Below are positions 15,173 through 19,700 of a stretch of 19,700 nucleotides of DNA, piece after piece. Location of the stretch: assembly GCA_007123785.1 (NCBI GenBank), contig SLGL01000379.1, positions 1-19,700 on the forward strand. Reading direction: 5' to 3'. This stretch comes from Balneolaceae bacterium (GTDB lineage: Bacteria; Bacteroidota; Rhodothermia; Balneolales; Balneolaceae). The notes below the pieces were generated by a model. That model saw nothing but the letters and a program-made list of their open reading frames with translations. It searched no databases and had not been told where the DNA came from. Every line of letters starts with the position of its first letter. Within the stretch, counting starts at the first letter, position 1. The translations under genes were made by a program, and so were the position numbers.

Positions 15173-15892
15173 ATGAAAGATCAGGTTGTCTTAATTGTAG
15201 GCGGTTCGGGGGGTATCGGGCAGGCCTGTGCGGAACTCTTTTGCAAGGCAGGTGCGAAAGTCGTTCTTGCGGCAAGAAACAGAGAGAAAGCAGAAGAAAA
15301 GTCAAAATCAATAAAAAAACTTGGTAGTGAGATCCATGTGATTGAAGTGGATGTAACAAATCTGGCTTCAGTATCGGACATGGCAAGAGAGATAGATGAA
15401 AAATTTGGTGGAATTGACGTTTTGGTAAATGCGTTTGGCACAGGAATCATCCAGCCGCTTCTCGATATCAAACCGGATGATGCAAAAGAACTTTTTGATG
15501 TAAATGTATTTGGGACCTTCCTTGTGACCCAAACGGTTGTTCGCTACATGGCTGAAGCTAAAAAGGGCAGTGTGATTATGTTTCCTGGAATTCTTGGTAA
15601 ATCTGTAATGCGAAATACCTCTGTATATTCTGCTTCCAAGTATGCAGTAACCGGATTCACCAAAGCATTGGTTGAAGAAAATAAACGCTCAGGTATAAAA
15701 TTTTCTTTGCTTTATCTCGGGGGTGTGGCTACCGATTTTTGGGAGAACCCTAAAGTAGAGATGCGTGTGCAAAAAGAGAAAATGCTTACAGCCGCGGAAG
15801 TGGCAAAAGCGGTTTATTATGCAGCATCTCAGCCAGGCCAGTCTGTTCTGAATGAACTGGTTCTTCAGCCGGAATCACATCAAATGGTTTGA
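15173..15892 (+). CDS. Short-chain dehydrogenase/reductase (SDR) family protein
   Basis: NAD(P)-dependent Rossmann-fold enzyme of 239 aa from the ATG at 15173, which puts the dinucleotide motif GGSGGIG at residues 10-16, as is usual. The earlier in-frame ATG at 15110 would add an unneeded 21 residues. Arg35 after the second strand suggests NADP(H). The NAG motif is NAFGTG (86-91), the helix-4 Asn is Asn111, and the catalytic Tyr152 and Lys156 lie in YSASK. The residue 13 before Tyr, normally the catalytic Ser, is Gly139 in MFPGILG, so carbonyl activation may differ or the protein may be a non-classical SDR. Substrate unknown. It diverges from the cytochrome pair across a 192-bp gap and converges on the AhpD-like gene. 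Confidence 0.9.
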   Translation: MKDQVVLIVGGSGGIGQACAELFCKAGAKVVLAARNREKAEEKSKSIKKLGSEIHVIEVDVTNLASVSDMAREIDEKFGGIDVLVNAFGTGIIQPLLDIKPDDAKELFDVNVFGTFLVTQTVVRYMAEAKKGSVIMFPGILGKSVMRNTSVYSASKYAVTGFTKALVEENKRSGIKFSLLYLGGVATDFWENPKVEMRVQKEKMLTAAEVAKAVYYAASQPGQSVLNELVLQPESHQMV

Positions 15893-16021
15893 CAGGGAAA
15901 AGTTTGTCAAAACCATGACTTGTCGTGATTTATTGACTGAAGAGGCGTGTGTTTACAAAGTCATGAAACAGTATCAGGACACAGGAAATGGCCACATATC
16001 CAGAACACACCCCTCGTTCGA

Positions 16022-16050
16022 CAAATCATCCGTCGGTTGACGGATATTTG
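16022..16050. other. Hairpin downstream of the SDR gene
   Basis: CAAAT + ATCCGTC, loop GGTT, GACGGAT + ATTTG form a 12-bp stem with one bulged C (16027). It lies between the convergent SDR and AhpD-like genes. No long T run follows, so it is only a possible terminator in either direction. Confidence 0.45.
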
Positions 16051-16060
16051 TCTTCACATT

Positions 16061-16079
16061 TCCCCTCTCAAAGAGGGGA
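16061..16079. repeat. Interspersed palindrome TCCCCTCT-CAA-AGAGGGGA
   Basis: Perfect 8-bp stem with a 3-nt loop, preceded some 50 nt away by ACACACCCCTC. From memory, combinations of 'acacacccct' and 'cccctct...agagggg' recur between genes in many Bacteroidota genomes. No T run follows on either strand, so it is not a typical terminator. The rest of the 15893-16115 gap shows nothing else I can name. Confidence 0.45.
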
Positions 16080-16115
16080 TTGCAGGCTTTATGTCTTAGA
16101 CACGACAGATGTCCA

Positions 16116-16652
16116 TCAGCCTCTTACATATCCTTCGTGTGCAAGTATTTTTCCGGCTTCGTCATAAGCTTCTTTTTCTTCGGGCGCCCAGGTTCCCAGT
16201 CCGTCAACATAACGATTGTACATGCAAAAGGCAGCGGCAATTAAAACAGTGTCATGAATTTCAAGGTCTGTGGCGCCTTCTTTTTTTGCGGCTTGTACAT
16301 CATCCCGGGTAACCTTGTTGCCCAGAACCTGAACTTTTTTGGCGATGTTCAGAAGCGCTCTGAGTTTAGAAGAGATATCTGTTTTTTTGAAACCTGCCTT
16401 GATATCATCCAACAGATCCAGGTCTCCGTTCAGGTGATGAGCGGCCGCCGCACCGTGTGAAGAGTGACAAAAATGGCATTCGTTTTGATGAGATACATAG
16501 GAAGCAATCATCTCACGTTCTGCAGATGTGAGGGTGGAAGGGCCTCGGAGCAAAATTTCAGCAAGCTCACCGAGTGGTTTAGCGGTTTCGGGGCGGTATT
16601 CGAGAAGTCCGCGGATTCCCGGAAGATCGTTGTTCAAGTTGATGTAAGACAT
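16116..16652 (-). CDS. AhpD-like / carboxymuconolactone decarboxylase-family peroxidase-related protein
   Basis: Small all-helical protein of 178 aa of the AhpD-like superfamily, peroxidase-related group. The hallmark is Glu47 followed 12 residues later by CHFCHSSHG, with Cys59 and Cys62 as a CxxC redox pair and His66 as relay, within LTSAEREMIASYVSHQNECHFC. AhpD-type proteins use this site to reduce a peroxiredoxin or an organic peroxide; no peroxiredoxin is seen nearby, so the partner is unknown. The C-terminal half (KVTRDDVQAAKKEGATDLEIHDTVLIAAAFCMYNR) is typical of the family. The start is the ATG at 16652. It follows lat by 93 bp on the same strand, with a sigma-70-like promoter between, so it can be expressed alone. 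Confidence 0.9.
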   Translation of the reverse strand: MSYINLNNDLPGIRGLLEYRPETAKPLGELAEILLRGPSTLTSAEREMIASYVSHQNECHFCHSSHGAAAAHHLNGDLDLLDDIKAGFKKTDISSKLRALLNIAKKVQVLGNKVTRDDVQAAKKEGATDLEIHDTVLIAAAFCMYNRYVDGLGTWAPEEKEAYDEAGKILAHEGYVRG

Positions 16653-16687
16653 GAGCGTAGTGTTGATTTTGAATATTACGTTGTTGG

Positions 16688-16715
16688 ATTATAACAAATC
16701 TGAGGTTTTGTTAAA
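16688..16715 (-). promoter_or_regulatory. Putative sigma-70-like promoter of the AhpD-like gene
   Basis: On the minus strand TTTAAC (16715-16710), a 16-nt spacer and TATAAT (16693-16688) precede the ATG at 16652 by about 35 nt. A 7-bp inverted repeat TAACAAA/TTTGTTA (16692-16698/16707-16713) overlaps the -10 and spacer and could be an operator or chance. Confidence 0.4.
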
Positions 16716-16745
16716 GAGATATTTTATTTGTCGATAAAGTGATTC

Positions 16746-18089
16746 TCAGCTTTTTAAAGCCGGACACTTTTCTTTTACCGCATTGAAGCTCTGTTTCAGG
16801 ATTTGAATGCCTTCATCCAGTTGCTCTTTTTGAATGGTCAAAGGAGGCCTGAACCGAATGGTTCGGGTTCCGCATCCCAAAATCATAAGATGATTGGCCA
16901 GACACTCTTTTTTAAGGGCATCGCGGGCGTGAGTGTTGGGCAGGTCGATGGCACAGAAGAGGCCTTTGCCTCTCGGATTGGTCAGGTGTACGGATTCTTC
17001 AGCCCAATCAGAAATCTGTTTTTGAAGATATTTTCCGGTTTCAGCTGCGTGCTGAACCAGCTTTTTTTCTTCAATAACCTCCAGGATTCGGTCGAAGCGT
17101 ACCATATCCACAAGATTTCCTCCCCAGGTGGAATTGATGCGTGAAGAGACATGGAAACAGTTGGTCTCTATATCATCAATCCGATCGCTTGCCAGGATAC
17201 CGCAGACCTGCGCTTTTTTGCCAAATGCGAGAATATCGGGCCTGACGTAATATTCGTGTGCCCAGAATTTCCCAGTGAGGCCCACTCCGGTCTGCACCTC
17301 GTCATAAATCAGTAGTGCGTCAAATTCATCGGCCAGATTGCGAAGGGCCTGATGAAATTCGACCCGGAAATGGTTATCGCCACCTTCACCCTGGATCGGT
17401 TCAAGCAGGATGCATGCAATATCGTCCTCATACAGTTCGAAGTATCGGCGTGCCTGTGTAATGGCTTGTTCCTCTTCAAGGCGGGCTTTTCGGAGTGTAT
17501 CTTCAGTCAGCGGAAAAGTGACAGCTGGATTGTGAATTCTGGGCCAATCGAACTTTGGGAAGTACTTGATTTTCTGTGGGTCGGTATTGGTCAGGGAAAG
17601 AGTATAACCGCTGCGACCGTGGAAGGCTTTGTCGAGGTGCAGTACTTTATGCCCCTTTTCCGTACGGTATCCTTTTCTGAAATTTTTTTGAACTTTCCAG
17701 TCGAACGCCACTTTCAGGGCATTTTCGACAGCAAGTGTGCCTCCGGAAACAAAAAAAGTATAGGGCAGATAATCGGGAATGCCCACTCGAGAAAAAGTAT
17801 CAACAAAATGGGCAAGCTCTTCGGTATAAATATCAGAGTTGGAGGGTTTGTTGATGGCGGTCTGGCCAAGTCGTGCGACAAATTCCGGATCACCCGCCAG
17901 CCGGTCGTGGTTCATTCCCAGCGGGTTTGAAGCAAAAAATGTAAAAAAGTCGAGATACTTTCTGCCGGAAGCCGCATCGTGGAGATAGGCACCTTTACTT
18001 TTTTTGAGGTCAAGCACCATCTCGTAGCCATCGGCAAGAATGTGCTTTTGCAGAGTGGATCTTACCTCTTTGGGTTGAATTGTTTTCAT
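16746..18089 (-). CDS. lat: L-lysine 6-transaminase (lysine epsilon-aminotransferase)
   Basis: PLP-dependent class III aminotransferase that moves the epsilon-amino group of lysine to 2-oxoglutarate, giving aminoadipate semialdehyde (which cyclises to piperideine-6-carboxylate) and glutamate. From the ATG at 18089 it is 447 aa; a TTG at 18098 is the alternative. Features typical of Lat rather than other class III enzymes are LDFFTFFASNPLGMNH (47-61), VSGGTLAVENALKVAFDWK (about 114-132), EPIQGEGGDNHFR (230-242) and the active-site segment AFGKKAQVCG, where the first Lys (291) is the likely Schiff-base residue. Asp263 in YDEVQTG binds the PLP pyridine nitrogen. It lies downstream of rocD on the same strand with a gap of about 120 bp. 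No aldehyde dehydrogenase or piperideine reductase is adjacent, so the pathway fate is open. Confidence 0.92.
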   Translation of the reverse strand: MKTIQPKEVRSTLQKHILADGYEMVLDLKKSKGAYLHDAASGRKYLDFFTFFASNPLGMNHDRLAGDPEFVARLGQTAINKPSNSDIYTEELAHFVDTFSRVGIPDYLPYTFFVSGGTLAVENALKVAFDWKVQKNFRKGYRTEKGHKVLHLDKAFHGRSGYTLSLTNTDPQKIKYFPKFDWPRIHNPAVTFPLTEDTLRKARLEEEQAITQARRYFELYEDDIACILLEPIQGEGGDNHFRVEFHQALRNLADEFDALLIYDEVQTGVGLTGKFWAHEYYVRPDILAFGKKAQVCGILASDRIDDIETNCFHVSSRINSTWGGNLVDMVRFDRILEVIEEKKLVQHAAETGKYLQKQISDWAEESVHLTNPRGKGLFCAIDLPNTHARDALKKECLANHLMILGCGTRTIRFRPPLTIQKEQLDEGIQILKQSFNAVKEKCPALKS

Positions 18090-18208
18090 CGTGCTCAAAG
18101 TTTAAACGAACCCGGAATTCTCACAAAGAGATTTCCAGGCTTAATAATCCTTCAGAATGATTTTATTCAGAATAACAAAGTGCGCGGAGAACCAAAAATG
18201 AATTATCC

Positions 18209-19474
18209 TCACCGTTCAAATTCAAGAAAGGTTCTTTTGATGATATCGATGCATTCTGTCAGCTGCTCTTCCGTCATCACAAGGGGCGGTGCAAAACGGA
18301 TGATATTTCCGTGAGTGGGTTTGGCGAGAAGGCCGTTGTTTTTAAGTTGTACGCACAGATTCCAGGCCGTACTGCTTTCGGGAGAGTCGTTAATTTCCAC
18401 AGCATTAAGCAGGCCTTTTCCTCTGACATTGTGTATGAGATTACACTCCTTTTGAAGGTTCTTCATCTCAGACCGGAAGATCTCTCCGAGTTTTCGGGCG
18501 TTTTGAGCCAGATGTTCATCACGAACCACTTCAAGCGCAGCGATTGCTACCCGGCTGGCGAGCGGATTTCCGCCAAAGGTTGATCCGTGTTGGCCGGGTT
18601 TGATAACATCCATAATTTCATTATCCGCAAGTACGGCTGATACGGGATAAACCCCGCCCGAGAGTGCTTTCCCGAGAATCAGAATATCGGGTTTAATGTA
18701 GTGCTCCGGCTGTCGTTCGCAGTGACTTTTGCATGTGCAATCACCGCAAACGGCTAACAGGCTTCCGGTGCGGGCAATTCCGGTCTGAATCTCATCGCAA
18801 ATAAAAAGGGCGTTATATTTTTCGCAGAGTTTTGAGGCTTTTTTGAGATAATCATCGTCCGGAACCATCACTCCGGCTTCACCCTGAATCGGTTCTACCA
18901 GGAATCCGGCTATGTCCTCATCCTGAAGAGCGTTTTCGAGCTGACTGAGGTTGTTGTATTCAACCTTTTCAAATCCGGGTGTGTAAGGCCCGAAGTTTTG
19001 GTTAGCATCGGGATCATTTGAGAAAGAGATAATTGTAATCGTACGCCCATGGAAATTGTTACTGCAGACTATGATTTTTGCCCGGTTTTCGGGGATTCCT
19101 TTTACCTCATAAGCCCATTTACGGCAAATTTTGATGGCTGTTTCCACAGCTTCGGCCCCGGTATTCATCGGCAGGACTTTATCGAAGCCAAAATATTCAG
19201 TGATATATTTTTCATACTCACCCAAAACACTATTATAAAATGCCCTGGATGTGAGTGTAAGTGTGTCAGCCTGCTCTTTTAGTGCATTGATAATGCGGGG
19301 GTGGCAGTGTCCCTGGTTAACGGCAGAGTAGGCGGAAAGAAAATCGAAATAGCGATTGCCTTCGGGATCCCACACATGCACTCCATCCCCTTTTTCCAGA
19401 ACAACCGGAACAGGATGATAATTATGAGCTCCATATCTATTTTCGAGGGAAATTGCCTTGTCGGTAGTAATCAT
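18209..19474 (-). CDS. rocD: Ornithine--oxo-acid transaminase
   Basis: PLP-dependent class III enzyme converting ornithine and 2-oxoglutarate to glutamate-5-semialdehyde and glutamate, linking arginine/ornithine breakdown to proline. 421 aa. Signatures are ENRYGAHNYHPVPVVLEKG (11-29), FLSAYSAVNQGHCHP (45-59), MNTGAEAVETAIK (103-115), NNFHGRT (139-145), EPIQGEAGV (194-202), Asp227 in CDEIQTGIARTG, PLP Lys269 in LGKALSGG, and GSTFGGNPL (297-305). Between the Asp and Lys motifs is a short Cys-rich insert, CGDCTCKSHC, with Cys243, 246, 248 and 252, which many ornithine aminotransferases lack. The start ATG at 19474 directly precedes the conserved N-terminus. It is the first gene of a minus-strand array with lat and the AhpD-like gene. 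Confidence 0.94.
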   Translation of the reverse strand: MITTDKAISLENRYGAHNYHPVPVVLEKGDGVHVWDPEGNRYFDFLSAYSAVNQGHCHPRIINALKEQADTLTLTSRAFYNSVLGEYEKYITEYFGFDKVLPMNTGAEAVETAIKICRKWAYEVKGIPENRAKIIVCSNNFHGRTITIISFSNDPDANQNFGPYTPGFEKVEYNNLSQLENALQDEDIAGFLVEPIQGEAGVMVPDDDYLKKASKLCEKYNALFICDEIQTGIARTGSLLAVCGDCTCKSHCERQPEHYIKPDILILGKALSGGVYPVSAVLADNEIMDVIKPGQHGSTFGGNPLASRVAIAALEVVRDEHLAQNARKLGEIFRSEMKNLQKECNLIHNVRGKGLLNAVEINDSPESSTAWNLCVQLKNNGLLAKPTHGNIIRFAPPLVMTEEQLTECIDIIKRTFLEFER

Positions 19475-19511
19475 TTTCAGGCGTAAAACATTATTTATTG
19501 GCTATGACCCT

Positions 19512-19519
19512 CAAAGATA
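19512..19519 (-). promoter_or_regulatory. Putative rocD promoter -7 element
   Basis: The minus strand reads TATCTTTG, a match to the Bacteroidota TAnnTTTG consensus and identical to the octamer upstream of purL. It would give a leader of about 30 nt. No convincing TTG -33 box was identified. Confidence 0.45.
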
Positions 19520-19564
19520 ACAAAATCGTTCTCCTGTAAGAATATATTTTTTCTTTTGGTGTGC

Positions 19565-19594
19565 TTGACAAAGGAAGGGTAAAACCCGTATATT
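19565..19594 (+). promoter_or_regulatory. Sigma-70 promoter of the initiator tRNA gene
   Basis: TTGACA (19565-19570), an 18-nt spacer and TATATT (19589-19594) form a near-consensus promoter. The mature tRNA begins 24 nt after the -10 box, implying a 5' leader of about 16 nt for RNase P to remove. Confidence 0.75.
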
Positions 19595-19617
19595 TCGAGT
19601 CTTGAAACAATTCATAT

Positions 19618-19690
<73 letters not shown>

Positions 19691-19700
19691 CTACTTAAAA

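Noticed and set aside
15852..16040. 62-codon plus-strand frame over the SDR end and its downstream region
   Set aside because: Mostly overlaps the SDR C-terminus in another frame and a repeat region; no family resemblance.
17352..17930. 192-codon plus-strand frame inside lat
   Set aside because: Antisense to a strongly supported aminotransferase; no domain or start signal.

Overview
The window looks like a chromosomal segment of a Bacteroidota- or Balneolota-type bacterium, probably a halophilic Balneolaceae relative; the exact taxon is an inference. Supporting signs are a FecI-type ECF sigma factor with FecR anti-sigma and SusC/SusD pair, lipoproteins with a Cys lipobox, a DUF5117-type zinc metalloprotease, TATCTTTG promoter elements (the Bacteroidota TAnnTTTG form), mostly weak Shine-Dalgarno sequences, and palindromic interspersed repeats of a kind common in these genomes.

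Layout. 185-2749 (+): exported lipoprotein metalloprotease with its own intrinsic terminator. 2934-9872 (+): an apparent nutrient-uptake operon of ECF sigma factor, FecR-like anti-sigma, SusC-like TonB-dependent transporter carrying an STN signalling domain, and SusD-like lipoprotein, closed by two consecutive hairpins. 9873-10763: 891 bp without a gene, holding a roughly 435-bp block bounded by 16-bp inverted repeats and filled with palindromes, then a putative purL promoter and a leader with a long-range inverted repeat. 10764-13001 (+): purL. 13091-14980 (-): two tandem diheme cytochrome c paralogues; the promoter-proximal one (14099-14980) has a TTG start and a frameshifted tail, and both share a duplicated upstream block. 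15173-15892 (+): SDR oxidoreductase without the usual catalytic Ser. 15893-16115: hairpins and an interspersed palindrome. 16116-19474 (-): rocD, lat and an AhpD-like protein, transcribed in the order rocD, lat, AhpD-like. 19618-19690 (+): initiator tRNA-Met behind a consensus sigma-70 promoter.

How the genes may work together. The SusC STN domain, FecR and ECF sigma are the standard parts of a trans-envelope loop in which substrate binding outside the cell induces the uptake genes. No glycan-degrading enzyme is present and the only adjacent degradative enzyme is the metalloprotease, so a peptide or protein substrate is a reasonable guess. RocD and Lat act on the terminal amino groups of ornithine and lysine, giving semialdehydes that cyclise to proline or pipecolate precursors. 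I see no phage, CRISPR, toxin-antitoxin or defence system. The most distinctive items are the decaying cytochrome duplication, the inverted-repeat block, the purL leader, the Ser-less SDR and the Cys-rich insert in RocD.
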